DNA of 64,000 nucleotides from an uncultured Phascolarctobacterium sp. (GTDB taxonomy: Bacteria > Bacillota > Negativicutes > Acidaminococcales > Acidaminococcaceae): assembly GCA_900541915.1 (NCBI GenBank), contig UQLS01000008.1:11152-75151 (forward strand), given 5' to 3'. Position numbers and translations under genes: made by a program. Shown in pieces: positions 26,165-35,392 of this stretch. Under the pieces are notes generated by a model. That model had not been told where the DNA came from and did no database searches. It saw only the letters and a list, made by a program, of their open reading frames with translations. Within the stretch, counting starts at the first letter, position 1; each line of letters begins with the position of its first letter.

Positions 26165-26200
26165 AAAAAAACAGACAGGGAGATTTCCCCGCCTGTTTTT
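26165..26200 (-). terminator. Terminator after proA
   Basis: On the minus strand an imperfect stem (AACAGGCGGGGA with TCCCTGTCTGTT) is followed by seven T. It closes the obgE-proB-proA unit. The remaining bases up to the next gene start at 26001 show nothing further. Confidence 0.75.
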
Positions 26201-26213
26201 CAAGCAAACTTAA

Positions 26214-27470
26214 TCAGCCGCGCACCTGCCCACTGCCGTCAATCAGATATTTGGTACTGGTAAGCTCCGGCAAGGCCATCGGTCCTCTGGCATGCAGCTT
26301 CTGCGTGCTGATGCCGATTTCCGCACCAAAGCCAAATTCAAAACCATCTGTAAAACGTGTGGATGCATTGACATATACAGCAGCAGCATCTACACGCAGC
26401 TGGAACTTACGCGCATTAGCATAGTCGGAAGTTACAATACATTCGCTGTGACCGGTACTGTAAACTGCAATATGCTCCATTGCTTCTTCCAGACTGTCTA
26501 CAACCTTGACAGACAGCCGCAAATCACCGTATTCCGTGCTCCAGTCTTCTTCTGTCGCAGCAAGTACCTGACTGCTGAAAGCCTGCACTCTCTCATCGCC
26601 GCGGATTTCTACACCGGCAGCAAAATATTTTTCCAGCATGGGCGGCAAAAACTTGCCCGCAATATCCTTATGTACCAGCAGTGTTTCCATGGCATTACAT
26701 ACAGAAGGACGCTGCACTTTGGCATTATAGGCAATGTCCATAGCCATCTGCACATCAGCAGAAGCATCTACAAAAGTATGGCATACGCCTGCGCCTGTTT
26801 CGATAACAGGTACAGTAGCGTTCATAACAACAGCTTTAATCAGGCCAGCGCCGCCGCGGGGAATAACCACATCCACCAAACCGTTCATATGGATTAAATC
26901 AGTTACTGCCTGACGGTCACTGGTATCAATAAACTGTACTACGCCTGCAGGAATACCTGCTTTTTCAGCAGCTTCCGCTAATACAGCAGCAATAATTTTA
27001 TTAGACTGCATGGCCTCGCTGCCGCCCTTTAAAATAACGGCATTGCCGGATTTCAGGCACAGCCCGGCAGCATCGGCAGTAACATTGGGACGCGCTTCGT
27101 AAATAATACCGATAACGCCCAGCGGCACACGCACTTTGGTAACCGTCATGCCATTGGCAAGACGGCTGCCGCCAACTACACTGCCTACAGGGTCTGGTAG
27201 TCCCGCTACCTGCTCCAAGCCTTCTGCCATACCGGCAATACGCTGCTCTGTAAGCTTCAAGCGGTCCAACATGGAAGCTTTCATTCCTTTAGCCGCTGCC
27301 TGCCGCATATCTTCAGCATTAGCCAGCAAAATGTCTGCCTGTCTGTCACGCAGCGCCTGCGCCATCGCCAGCAAAGCTCTGTTTTTTACAGCAGTGCTTG
27401 TTACAGCCAGTTCTGCCGCAGCTTTTTTTGCTGCAGCTGCTTTTGACCTTACCAGTTCATAGGTTTCCAT
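26214..27470 (-). CDS. proA: Gamma-glutamyl phosphate reductase
   Basis: A 418-residue NADPH-dependent reductase of the aldehyde dehydrogenase superfamily. It converts glutamyl-5-phosphate to glutamate-5-semialdehyde, the second step of proline synthesis. The catalytic cysteine sits in QRPSVCNAMETLLVH near residue 255. The start at 27470 follows GAGGGGG and lies 12 bases after the proB stop; an upstream in-frame ATG at 27485 would overlap proB. Confidence 0.96.
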   Translation of the reverse strand: METYELVRSKAAAAKKAAAELAVTSTAVKNRALLAMAQALRDRQADILLANAEDMRQAAAKGMKASMLDRLKLTEQRIAGMAEGLEQVAGLPDPVGSVVGGSRLANGMTVTKVRVPLGVIGIIYEARPNVTADAAGLCLKSGNAVILKGGSEAMQSNKIIAAVLAEAAEKAGIPAGVVQFIDTSDRQAVTDLIHMNGLVDVVIPRGGAGLIKAVVMNATVPVIETGAGVCHTFVDASADVQMAMDIAYNAKVQRPSVCNAMETLLVHKDIAGKFLPPMLEKYFAAGVEIRGDERVQAFSSQVLAATEEDWSTEYGDLRLSVKVVDSLEEAMEHIAVYSTGHSECIVTSDYANARKFQLRVDAAAVYVNASTRFTDGFEFGFGAEIGISTQKLHARGPMALPELTSTKYLIDGSGQVRG

Positions 27471-27481
27471 CTTTATCCCCC

Positions 27482-28621
27482 TCATAAAATAACCAGGTCG
27501 TCTCTATGAATAACCTCGTCAAAATTTTTATGACCTAAAAGCTCTTCAATTTCTCCGGAACGGCAGCCTTTAATTTTTGCCAGTTCCTCTGATCCGTAAT
27601 GCACCAATCCGCGCGCCAGCTCATGACCTTGAGAATCTTTGACGCTTACCGTACTGCCAGCTTCAAAGCCTCCTTCCACACCAGTAATACCTGCAGGCAG
27701 AATGCTGCAGCCGCCGGCTTTATGCAGCGCTTTGCAGCAGCCTTCGTCAACAATAATGCTGCCCATGATACGTGCGCCAAAAGCCAGCCAGCGCTTACGG
27801 AACTGCAGGCGATTTTCGCGGCTGACAAACAGAGTACCGATTTCTTCACCTGCTACAATACGGGGCACAGCATTTTTCTCGGTACCACTGGCAATAACCA
27901 GGTTAATACCGCTGCTGGTTGCCGCCTTGGCCGCCTGAATCTTAGTAGCCATACCGCCTGTACCGCGCAGAGTACCGGCACCGCCCGCACTTTCTTCAAT
28001 AGCCGGCGTAATCTCCGTTACGGTATGCACCAGCTTCGCCTCAGGATGCGTCTGAGGATTTGCCGTATAAAGGCCATCCACATCGGACAGGATGATGACA
28101 AGATCCGCATCTACAATGCCTGCCACCAACGCCGACATATTATCGTTATCGCCAATTTTCAGTTCATCTAAAGCAACTACGTCGTTTTCATTAACAATGG
28201 GGATAACACGCTGCCGCAAAAGCTCCATAAAGGTATTGCGGGAATTTGTATAACGATGTCTGTCCAGGGACTCCGTCTTGGTAAGCAGCACCTGAGCTAC
28301 CACCTGTCCATAGTCAGCAAAAAACTTTTCATAGGTGTGCATCAGCACGCCCTGTCCAACTGCTGCCGCTGCCTGCTTGCCAGGTATGGTATCAGGCTTT
28401 TTAGCCAAGCCCAATCTGTCCACACCCACAGCTACGGCACCGGAGGTTACCAAAATCATTTCCTTGCCCTGATTCTGCAGGTCGGATAATTCTCTGGCCA
28501 GTCTGTCAATCTGACTGAAATTTCTCTTGCCGTTGCTGTAGGTAATAGTACTGGTACCAACCTTGACTACTATCCTTTTAGCAGCCTTTAAAGCCTCTCT
28601 TTCCAAACTCACGCGCTTCAT
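27482..28621 (-). CDS. proB: Glutamate 5-kinase with PUA domain
   Basis: A 379-residue enzyme phosphorylating glutamate, the first and usually proline-inhibited step of proline synthesis. An amino-acid-kinase domain fills residues 12-260 (RIVVKVGTSTIT; IPIVNENDVVALDELKIGDND). A C-terminal PUA domain follows (about 285-365). GGTGAGGGG precedes the ATG. It sits between obgE and proA. Confidence 0.96.
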   Translation of the reverse strand: MKRVSLEREALKAAKRIVVKVGTSTITYSNGKRNFSQIDRLARELSDLQNQGKEMILVTSGAVAVGVDRLGLAKKPDTIPGKQAAAAVGQGVLMHTYEKFFADYGQVVAQVLLTKTESLDRHRYTNSRNTFMELLRQRVIPIVNENDVVALDELKIGDNDNMSALVAGIVDADLVIILSDVDGLYTANPQTHPEAKLVHTVTEITPAIEESAGGAGTLRGTGGMATKIQAAKAATSSGINLVIASGTEKNAVPRIVAGEEIGTLFVSRENRLQFRKRWLAFGARIMGSIIVDEGCCKALHKAGGCSILPAGITGVEGGFEAGSTVSVKDSQGHELARGLVHYGSEELAKIKGCRSGEIEELLGHKNFDEVIHRDDLVIL

Positions 28622-28653
28622 CCCCTCACCATTTTATTTATTTCTGTTATAAA

Positions 28654-29928
28654 TCAGTTATTATCTTTATATTCAAAAACCATATCGCGGATACGGACAG
28701 TCTGTCCTTCTTCCACGCCTTTTTCTTTCAATGCCTCATCAATGCCGAGACGTTTCCAGATTAACTGGAAGCGATACAAAGCTTCGTCGTTGTCAAAATT
28801 AGTCATGGCAACAAGACGTTCGATATTCTTGCCGCGTACTTCGTAATCGGTATCAAGGCCTTCCACGATTTCAAAGCTGTCCGGATCAATTTCATCAAAA
28901 CGGCTCAGCTCTTCTTCATCCTCTTCCGGCACATACTGACCTAAAAGTTCGTAAGCTTTGTACATCAGCTCACGCAGCCCTTCACCAGTTGCGGCAGAAG
29001 CTTTTACGATTTCATAACCTTTGGCTTCTACATGTTCTTTCAAACGATTGAAGTTCTCTTCTGCTTCCGGCAAATCCATTTTATTAGCTACTACCAGCTG
29101 TTTGCGGCGCGCCAGTCTTTCGCTGTGCTTAGCCAGCTCAATATTGATTTTTTCAAAATCGTCTACCGGATCGCGGCCGTCCACGCCTGCTACGTCCACA
29201 ATATGCAGCAGCACTTTAGTACGTTCTACATGACGCAAAAAATCATGACCAAGGCCAACACCTTCGTGAGCGCCTTCAATCAGACCAGGGATGTCTGCCA
29301 GTACAAAGCTGCGTTCTTCATCAATACGCACCACACCCAAAACCGGAGTCAAAGTAGTAAAATGATAAGCTGCAATTTCCGGACGTGCTGCACTTACCTG
29401 GGCAATAATACTGGATTTGCCAACACTGGGGTAACCCACAAGGCCAACATCAGCCAAAAGCTTCAGTTCCAGTTTCAGCCAGCGGTTCTCACCCGGTTCA
29501 CCTTTTTCTGCAAAGGTCGGTGCACGGTTAGTGCTGGTTACATAGCAGGCATTGCCTTTGCCGCCGCGGCCGCCTTTAGCCGCTACATACTGCTGACCAT
29601 CCTCAGTCAGATCGGCCATCACTGCGCCGGTAACATCATCGCGCACCAAAGTGCCCATAGGCACCTTTACATAAACAGTATCGGCTCTGACACCGGTACA
29701 GTTCTTAGTACCGCCCTGACCGCCGCGTTTAGCTACATATTTTCTCTTATAACGGAAATCAATCAGCGTATTCAGATTTTTGTCGGCAATAAGTACTACG
29801 TCGCCCCCGCGGCCGCCGTTGCCGCCGTTAGGGCCGCCTTTTTCTACAAATTTTTCTCTGCGGAAGCTGCTCATGCCGTCGCCGCCATCGCCTGCTTCCA
29901 CATAAATTCTCGCTCTGTCAATAAACAT
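28654..29928 (-). CDS. obgE: Obg-family ribosome-assembly GTPase
   Basis: A 424-residue GTPase acting in large-subunit assembly and growth control. It has the glycine-rich Obg fold (residues 1-158; GGDGGDGMSSFRREK), a G domain with GYPSVGKSS, DIPG and NKMD motifs, and a C-terminal OCT domain (about 340-420; VEGLDTDYEVRGKNIERLV). In many Firmicutes it follows rpmA; here it heads its own operon with proB and proA. Confidence 0.97.
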   Translation of the reverse strand: MFIDRARIYVEAGDGGDGMSSFRREKFVEKGGPNGGNGGRGGDVVLIADKNLNTLIDFRYKRKYVAKRGGQGGTKNCTGVRADTVYVKVPMGTLVRDDVTGAVMADLTEDGQQYVAAKGGRGGKGNACYVTSTNRAPTFAEKGEPGENRWLKLELKLLADVGLVGYPSVGKSSIIAQVSAARPEIAAYHFTTLTPVLGVVRIDEERSFVLADIPGLIEGAHEGVGLGHDFLRHVERTKVLLHIVDVAGVDGRDPVDDFEKINIELAKHSERLARRKQLVVANKMDLPEAEENFNRLKEHVEAKGYEIVKASAATGEGLRELMYKAYELLGQYVPEEDEEELSRFDEIDPDSFEIVEGLDTDYEVRGKNIERLVAMTNFDNDEALYRFQLIWKRLGIDEALKEKGVEEGQTVRIRDMVFEYKDNN

Positions 29929-29988
29929 TTTTTATTTCTCCTGTTATTCTTTAATCTGATGGTCTTAAAAATACCTATACTTATTATC

Positions 29989-30018
29989 ATTATAGCCTGT
30001 CTTACGGCTTCTGTTCAA
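29989..30018 (-). promoter_or_regulatory. Predicted promoter of obgE-proB-proA
   Basis: On the minus strand TTGAAC (30018-30013) and TATAAT (29994-29989) are 18 bases apart, 60 bases before obgE. Confidence 0.65.
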
Positions 30019-30045
30019 TACCCGCCAAATAAATTCACTGTTAAT

Positions 30046-30076
30046 TTGCCATTGTCCGCTTCAATAATGTTATAAT
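30046..30076 (+). promoter_or_regulatory. Possible promoter of the GNAT gene
   Basis: A perfect TATAAT at 30071-30076 is preceded by TTGCCA at 30046-30051, but the 19-base spacer is long. The -10 is convincing, the -35 less so. Confidence 0.45.
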
Positions 30077-30108
30077 GAAAAAAGTAATAAATGAAAGGAG
30101 ACCATGCC

Positions 30109-30627
30109 ATGCTGCAGTTAAAGCCCCTTCAAGGTTCGCGCATCACACTGCTGCCGCTGACTTTACAGCAATACTATAACTTTATCTACCAGCTGCCGCA
30201 GCTGGAACAGGAACTGCAGCTGCATTATCAAGGCCGCACTGTTGAAGGCCCCTTCCATACTGCACTACAGCAGCGTTATCTGAAATTTTTAGCTGCACGC
30301 AGGCAGCCCTTCTTTCATACTTTATGGCTGATAACCTTACCCAACGAACATCTTATTATAGGTAATATTGCCTATAAAGGCAGTCCGGACAATAATGGCT
30401 CCATTGAAATCGGTTATGGTATCAGCGAAAGCTTCCGCAGTCAGGGCTATATGACGGAGGCAGTGCATCTGTTAACCACGGCAGCCTTTACGCTGCCTTC
30501 CGTACGCATCATTACTGCTGTCACCAGCAAAGATAATGCCCCTTCAATTCGAGTACTGCAAAAGAGTAACTTTTTTTACACTGGCGCAAGCGATGTTTAT
30601 TTGCATTGGGCAAAATCTTCTGTATAA
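30109..30627 (+). CDS. GNAT-family N-acetyltransferase
   Basis: About 172 residues with the RimJ/RimL-like GNAT pattern: IIGNIAYKGS strand, GSIEIGYGISESFRSQGYMTEAV (acetyl-CoA pyrophosphate loop near residues 115-127) and the late VTSKDNAPSIRVLQKSNF. It transfers an acetyl group from acetyl-CoA to an amine; the target is unknown. The ATG at 30109 lies eight bases after AAAGGAG; the ATG at 30091 overlaps that ribosome site. It is one of the few plus-strand genes and is followed by the leu T-box. Confidence 0.85.
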   Translation: MLQLKPLQGSRITLLPLTLQQYYNFIYQLPQLEQELQLHYQGRTVEGPFHTALQQRYLKFLAARRQPFFHTLWLITLPNEHLIIGNIAYKGSPDNNGSIEIGYGISESFRSQGYMTEAVHLLTTAAFTLPSVRIITAVTSKDNAPSIRVLQKSNFFYTGASDVYLHWAKSSV

Positions 30628-30668
30628 ATACATATAAGTTTTTTCTTATCATTTTAGCATTTCACCGC

Positions 30669-30697
30669 TTGACAATTTATTATTGTGTTGTCATAAT
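30669..30697 (+). promoter_or_regulatory. Promoter of the leucine T-box operon
   Basis: TTGACA at 30669-30674 and CATAAT at 30692-30697 are 17 bases apart, just before the T-box leader. Confidence 0.75.
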
Positions 30698-30703
30698 GTA
30701 AAA

Positions 30704-30990
30704 AGTACACAAACTTGTACACAAAACAGTATACAGATTGAAATGCAATGAACGGACAAATTTATCTGCTCCTGCTTCAAGAGAGACGGCGTCTGGTGCA
30801 AGCCGTTACAGAACAGATGAAGATACTCACCCGCAAGCAGCTGCTTTGAACTGGGCGCAGCCCTTTAGAAGCAGACGCAGCAGCAGCGTTATGCCGCCGA
30901 ATCAGCTATTCGGAAAAATGAAGAGAAATTTTAGGGTGGTACCGCGATCTTCGCCCCTATCTGCAAGCGCAGGTAGGGGCTTTTTTATAT
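30704..30990 (+). promoter_or_regulatory. T-box leader (probably tRNA-Leu) with terminator
   Basis: The T-box core AGGGTGGTACCGCG lies at 30933-30946. Its UGGU bulge would pair with a tRNA ending ACCA, as tRNA-Leu does. A GAGAGA motif near 30780 belongs to stem I. A CTC triplet at 30826-30828 is the best candidate specifier codon for leucine. A terminator stem (GCCCCTA... TAGGGGC) with a T-run at 30953-30986 is the off state; uncharged tRNA-Leu should stabilise the antiterminator and let leuC be read. The leader fills the 420 bases between the GNAT gene and leuC. Confidence 0.93.
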
Positions 30991-31049
30991 CCAGCATACC
31001 GCAATAAGATTACTTTTATTTTATTTATATTTATTGGAGGAATCAGTTT

Positions 31050-32315
31050 ATGGGAATGACAATGACAGAAAAAATTCTTGCTAAACATGCCGGCCGCGAC
31101 TGCGTAAGTGCCGGAGACCTGCTCGTTTCCCAGGTAGACATGGTTTTAGCAAACGACATCACCGGTCCCCCGGCTATTAACGAATTTGAAAAAATCGGAC
31201 GTCCAGTTTTCGATAAAAATAAAATTGCTCTGGTCCCCGACCACTTCTCTCCCTGTAAGGATATTAAATCTGCTACAATGTGCAAACGCATGCGCGACTT
31301 TGCCCGTAAGCATGAAATAAAAAATTATTTTGAAGTAGGCCGTATGGGCATCGAACACGCTCTGCTGCCTGACAGCGGTCTGGCTGCTCCCGGCGAAATC
31401 ATCATCGGCGCAGACTCTCACACCTGCACCTACGGCGCACTTAACGCACTCAGTACCGGTATGGGACAAACCGATATCGGCGCAGCTATGGCCAGCGGCA
31501 CTACCTGGTTCAAGGTACCGCAGGCTATCAAAGTAAACCTCACCGGCAAATTACCGTATTTTGTCAAAGGCAAGGACATCATCCTCACCCTTATCGGTAT
31601 GATTGGTGTAGACGGTGCCCGTTACCAGTCTCTGGAATTCTGCGGCGACGGCATCAGTGAACTCAGCATGGCTGATCGCTTTACTATCTGCAATATGGCT
31701 ATCGAAGCAGGCGCTAAAAACGGTATTTTCCCTGTGGACGCAACCACAGAAGCATATCTTAAAGAACGTGTTAAAGACCGCAGCTGGGAAGCTGTAACAG
31801 CTGACGCTGACGCAGTATATGCCCGCGAAATCACTATTGAGCTGGACAAGCTTGTACCAGTTGTAGCTTATCCTCATCTTCCGGAAAACACTCATCCGGC
31901 TGCCGAAGGCCGCAACATTAAAATTGACCAGGTAGTTATCGGCTCCTGCACCAACGGCCGTCTGGAAGACCTGGCACAGGCTGCTGAAATTATGCAGGGG
32001 CGCAAAGTATGCGACCATGTACGTATGATTGTAATTCCTGCAACTCAGGAAATTTATAAAGAAGCTATGCGCCTTGGTTATATTGATACCTTTATTGATG
32101 CAGGCGCGGCTGTTTCCACACCCACCTGCGGCCCCTGCCTGGGCGGCTACATGGGCATTTTGGCAGCAGGCGAACGTGCTGTTTCTACTACCAACCGTAA
32201 TTTCCGCGGCCGTATGGGCCATGTAGACAGCGAAGTTTATCTGGCCAGCCCCTATACCGCAGCAGCAAGTGCTGTTACCGGCTACATCACCAGTCCCGAG
32301 GAGGTAATGAAATGA
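31050..32315 (+). CDS. leuC: 3-isopropylmalate dehydratase, large subunit
   Basis: A 421-residue aconitase-family protein that isomerises 2-isopropylmalate to 3-isopropylmalate with LeuD in leucine synthesis. The [4Fe-4S] ligands are in VIGSCTNGR and TPTCGPCLGGYMG. The shorter length and separate small subunit fit the archaeal/clostridial LeuC2 type. GGAGG precedes the ATG, and its stop overlaps leuD (ATGA). No leuA lies in this window. Confidence 0.95.
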   Translation: MGMTMTEKILAKHAGRDCVSAGDLLVSQVDMVLANDITGPPAINEFEKIGRPVFDKNKIALVPDHFSPCKDIKSATMCKRMRDFARKHEIKNYFEVGRMGIEHALLPDSGLAAPGEIIIGADSHTCTYGALNALSTGMGQTDIGAAMASGTTWFKVPQAIKVNLTGKLPYFVKGKDIILTLIGMIGVDGARYQSLEFCGDGISELSMADRFTICNMAIEAGAKNGIFPVDATTEAYLKERVKDRSWEAVTADADAVYAREITIELDKLVPVVAYPHLPENTHPAAEGRNIKIDQVVIGSCTNGRLEDLAQAAEIMQGRKVCDHVRMIVIPATQEIYKEAMRLGYIDTFIDAGAAVSTPTCGPCLGGYMGILAAGERAVSTTNRNFRGRMGHVDSEVYLASPYTAAASAVTGYITSPEEVMK

Positions 32316-32794
32316 GTAAGGTTTGGCGCTACGGCGATCATGTAGATACCGACGTAATCATCCCGGCAAGATATCTGAACATTGCCGATTTTAAAGAACT
32401 TTCCGAACACGCCATGGAAGATATTGATACTTCCTTTGCTCCCAACGTACAGCCCGGCGACTACATGGTAGCAGGTAAAAACTTCGGCTGCGGCTCCAGC
32501 CGTGAGCATGCTCCTGTAGTTATTAAGGAAAAAGGCATCAAATGCCTTATTGCTGACAGCTTTGCCCGTATTTTTTACCGCAATGCTATTAACATCGGCC
32601 TGCCGGTACTGGAAATTGGCAGCGAAGTAGAAAAAATCGAAGCAGGCGACCAGCTGGACGTAGATATGAGCAAAGGCGAAATTAAAATTCTCAACAAGGG
32701 TATTACTATCCATACCAAGCCTCTGCCTGAATTTATCCAGAAAATTGCCGACTGCGGCGGACTTATCAACTACATTAAAGGAGAGCATAAATAA
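32312..32794 (+). CDS. leuD: 3-isopropylmalate dehydratase, small subunit
   Basis: A 160-residue swivel-domain subunit with YGDHVDTDVIIPARYLN and the substrate loop NFGCGSSREHAP. It completes the isomerase with LeuC. It overlaps leuC and leuB by four and one bases, so translation of the three is coupled. Confidence 0.95.
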   Translation: MSKVWRYGDHVDTDVIIPARYLNIADFKELSEHAMEDIDTSFAPNVQPGDYMVAGKNFGCGSSREHAPVVIKEKGIKCLIADSFARIFYRNAINIGLPVLEIGSEVEKIEAGDQLDVDMSKGEIKILNKGITIHTKPLPEFIQKIADCGGLINYIKGEHK

Positions 32795-33867
32795 TGAAGA
32801 TTACTTTACTTCCCGGCGACGGCATCGGCGTAGAGATTGTCGATGCTGCAGTAGAAGTGTTAGACGCTGCTGCAAAAAAATTTGATTTACAGATAGAATA
32901 CGATAAACAGCTGATTGGCGGCTGCGCTATCGACGCTACCGGCGTACCTCTGCCGGAAGCAACCGTTGCTTCTGCCAAAGCTGCTGACGCTGTACTGCTC
33001 GGCGCCGTAGGCGGCCCTAAATGGGACAACGTAGCCCCGGAACTGCGCCCGGAAAAAGGTTTGCTGGGCATCCGCAAAGCGCTCGGCCTGTACTGCAACC
33101 TGCGTCCCATGAGCGTTTCCCGCTTTACCGCGCATCTTTCTCCGCTGAAAACAGAAAAAGCAGAAGGCGCAGACCTTTTAATCGTACGAGAACTGACCGG
33201 CGGCATTTATTTCGGTCAACATAATGAAGCACATCTCAATGAACAGGGAGTAGAAGAAGCCAGCGATATTGAGCTGTACACCCGTCCTGAAGTAGAACGC
33301 ATTGCCCGCTTTGCCTTTGAAGCAGCTAAAAAACGCCGCGGCAAGGTAACCAGCGTTGATAAAGCAAATGTACTTGGTTCCAGCCGTATGTGGCGTAAAA
33401 TTGTTACCGAGATGCAGGCTAAGGAATATCCTGAAGTTGAACTGAATCATTTTTATGTAGATAACTGCGCTATGCAGCTTATCCTCAATCCCCGTCAGTT
33501 TGACGTTATCCTGACCAACAACATCTTCGGCGACATTCTCAGCGATGAAGCCAGCACCATTGCCGGCAGTATCGGTCTTCTGCCCAGTGCCAGCCTCGGC
33601 GACGGCGCAGGCATGTATGAACCTATTCACGGCAGCGCCCCCGACATTGCCGGACAAGGTATTGCCAACCCGCTGGCAACCATCCTCAGTGTTGCAATGA
33701 TGCTGCGTTATTCTCTGAACCAGCCGGCAGCTGCTGACGCTATTGAAGCAGCTGTAGACGCAGTAATGGAACAAGGCTACCGTACTCCTGACCTGTATGC
33801 AGAAGGTCTGAAAAAAGTTTCTACCTCCGAAATGGGACATCTGGTAGCACAGGAATTACTCAAATAA
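32794..33867 (+). CDS. leuB: 3-isopropylmalate dehydrogenase
   Basis: A 357-residue NAD-dependent beta-decarboxylating dehydrogenase that yields 2-ketoisocaproate, the leucine precursor. Family signatures are GDGIGVEIV at the N-terminus, the RELTGGIYFG loop with substrate tyrosine, and NIFGDILSDEASTIAGSIG. It ends the T-box-controlled leuCDB operon. Confidence 0.97.
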   Translation: MKITLLPGDGIGVEIVDAAVEVLDAAAKKFDLQIEYDKQLIGGCAIDATGVPLPEATVASAKAADAVLLGAVGGPKWDNVAPELRPEKGLLGIRKALGLYCNLRPMSVSRFTAHLSPLKTEKAEGADLLIVRELTGGIYFGQHNEAHLNEQGVEEASDIELYTRPEVERIARFAFEAAKKRRGKVTSVDKANVLGSSRMWRKIVTEMQAKEYPEVELNHFYVDNCAMQLILNPRQFDVILTNNIFGDILSDEASTIAGSIGLLPSASLGDGAGMYEPIHGSAPDIAGQGIANPLATILSVAMMLRYSLNQPAAADAIEAAVDAVMEQGYRTPDLYAEGLKKVSTSEMGHLVAQELLK

Positions 33868-33883
33868 GCAGCAAAATAAAATG

Positions 33884-33921
33884 AGCCTGCTCTTACATTT
33901 AAGTAAGAGCAGGCTTTTTTA
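33884..33921. terminator. Bidirectional terminator between leuB and carbonic anhydrase
   Basis: A thirteen-base-pair stem AGCCTGCTCTTAC with a six-base loop and a T-run on the plus strand. The genes on either side converge. Confidence 0.9.
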
Positions 33922-33925
33922 TTTC

Positions 33926-34483
33926 TCAGCCGTGTACAACAACTTCCAGCTTACCGCTTTCCGGACAGAATATCAGTCCGTGTACCGTCACATCATCCGG
34001 CAGCAGCTGATTATTTCTAATCGCTTCCACCGTCTTAGCCACATTTTCACGCGGATGATGGAAGGCATCAACCCATTTGGCAAATTCTCCTTCCACAGAA
34101 GCAATGGCTTCCGGTTTAATGCCGCGCGCCAGCATACGTTCCTTTAAAGACTCAGAAGTAGAGTGCTGCATGCCGCAGTCCTCGTGACCAACTACCATAA
34201 TCTCTGTCACGCCCAGCTCATAAACAGCCACCATCAGACTGCGGATAACCTCATCAAAAGGCCCTGTAATCATATTACCTGCTGCTTTGATAATCTTTGC
34301 CTCACCGCGGGAAATACCCATAGCAGGCTCTAAAAAATCAACCAGACGTGTATCCATGCAGGTATAAATCGCCAGCTGTTTAGCCGGATATTTGCTGACA
34401 CCCTCATTACGATGCAGATAACTTTCCGGCAGTCCTGCTACAAATTTCGCGTTTTCTTCTAAGATTTGTTCTAACAATGCCAT
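33926..34483 (-). CDS. Beta-class carbonic anhydrase
   Basis: About 185 residues. Zinc ligands are Cys42 in TCMDTR, His100 in VVGHEDCG and Cys103; the Asp44-Arg46 dyad is intact. It interconverts CO2 and bicarbonate, useful to an anaerobe that carboxylates or decarboxylates. It is the short type close to Bacillus YtiB-like enzymes. The ATG at 34483 follows AGAGGGG; a longer frame upstream has no ribosome site. It stands alone. Confidence 0.92.
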   Translation of the reverse strand: MALLEQILEENAKFVAGLPESYLHRNEGVSKYPAKQLAIYTCMDTRLVDFLEPAMGISRGEAKIIKAAGNMITGPFDEVIRSLMVAVYELGVTEIMVVGHEDCGMQHSTSESLKERMLARGIKPEAIASVEGEFAKWVDAFHHPRENVAKTVEAIRNNQLLPDDVTVHGLIFCPESGKLEVVVHG

Positions 34484-34564
34484 AATGACCCCTCTTTCTT
34501 CATTACAGAAAATTTTTCTATTTATTTTCACACATAACTTATGTGCAGACAGCTGATAAGTTTT

Positions 34565-35062
34565 TTACAGCTTCGAACGGATATAAAAAGCAAAGAAGCC
34601 TATATATAACAGCGAACAGACAATTATCCAGACATATCGGTATTGCTGATTACGGGTATATGATTCGGCAGTCAGATCAGGCTCAACGATTATATATCTG
34701 TTGGCAGACTTAATTGCCAGTACTTTTCTTGCTACACTTTTCTTTTCTGCCAGCATTTGCTTAGCAGTATATTCACCTGCAGTATCAAGTCTGTATCTGT
34801 AAGAAGCATGATCCTTCGCTTTGTAATGCAGTACATATACTATCTTAGTAGGATGCAGACGTCTTTGCCTGGAGGTGGCACCGGTATTTTCTCTCTGCGT
34901 CGGCACAATCTTATAGGGAACAAATTCAAATACGCCTTTATCCATATAATCTTCCGCCGGACGGATAGATGACATATTCTTAATCCCCATACCCGCGCCA
35001 ATCACTGCTATAACCAGCAGTGTTATACTTATTATTTTCCAAAACTTACCCTTGCCCAACAT
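34565..35062 (-). CDS. Two-helix membrane protein of unknown function
   Basis: About 165 residues. An N-terminal helix (about residues 8-28) and a C-terminal helix (about 143-162) flank a beta-rich, basic extracytoplasmic-looking domain with TKIVYVLHYKAKDHASYRYRLD. The layout resembles DUF3592-type proteins, but I cannot assign it. Several starts are possible; the ATG at 35062 is nine bases after AAGAAGG. It is flanked by terminators and seems to be a single gene. Confidence 0.65.
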   Translation of the reverse strand: MLGKGKFWKIISITLLVIAVIGAGMGIKNMSSIRPAEDYMDKGVFEFVPYKIVPTQRENTGATSRQRRLHPTKIVYVLHYKAKDHASYRYRLDTAGEYTAKQMLAEKKSVARKVLAIKSANRYIIVEPDLTAESYTRNQQYRYVWIIVCSLLYIGFFAFYIRSKL

Positions 35063-35175
35063 CACAATCAACCTTCTTATCCGATATCCGAAATCTACTT
35101 CTTACATATTATAATAGCATAAATAAAGTTTATTGCCCGTAAAAAATTATGTTTAAGGATTTTTTGCAAATGAAA

Positions 35176-35201
35176 AATAAAAAAGACCTGCTGTGCAGGC
35201 C
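35176..35201 (-). terminator. Second hairpin terminator downstream of the magnesium cluster
   Basis: On the minus strand GGCCTGC-ACA-GCAGGTC is followed by TTTTTT, a better terminator than the hairpin at 35308. The 330 bases between the 52-residue gene and the next gene contain these two hairpins and nothing else I can identify. Confidence 0.7.
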
Positions 35202-35307
35202 CGCAAAAAGATAGAAAGAAATTTTTTAATGGCTATGGCTATAATGTACTACGCTTATTTTAAATACAGATTAAGCAAAACATAAATCCAGGTAAAATAT
35301 AATAAAT

Positions 35308-35325
35308 CGGACGCCTAAGCGTCCG
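35308..35325. repeat. Hairpin repeat copy 1, downstream flank of the magnesium cluster
   Basis: A seven-base-pair stem CGGACGC with a CTAA loop. The hairpin plus about ten following bases is identical to a copy at 43118-43135 in the same orientation. Here the A-run before the stem is weak, so termination on the minus strand is poorer than in copy 2. Confidence 0.75.
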
Positions 35326-35392
35326 CTTTTACTTTATTCTCTGCATTTATAGTACCTATTTACATCAACATCTGCCAAAATCACAGCTATAA

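Noticed and set aside
29032..30075. A 347-codon plus-strand ORF opposite obgE
   Set aside because: It is antisense to a secure essential gene, has low-complexity composition and no family features; a shadow of obgE codon bias.
31551..32222. Long minus-strand ORFs opposite leuC and leuB (also 33178-33840)
   Set aside because: Antisense shadows of conserved leucine genes with no ribosome site and no recognisable motifs.
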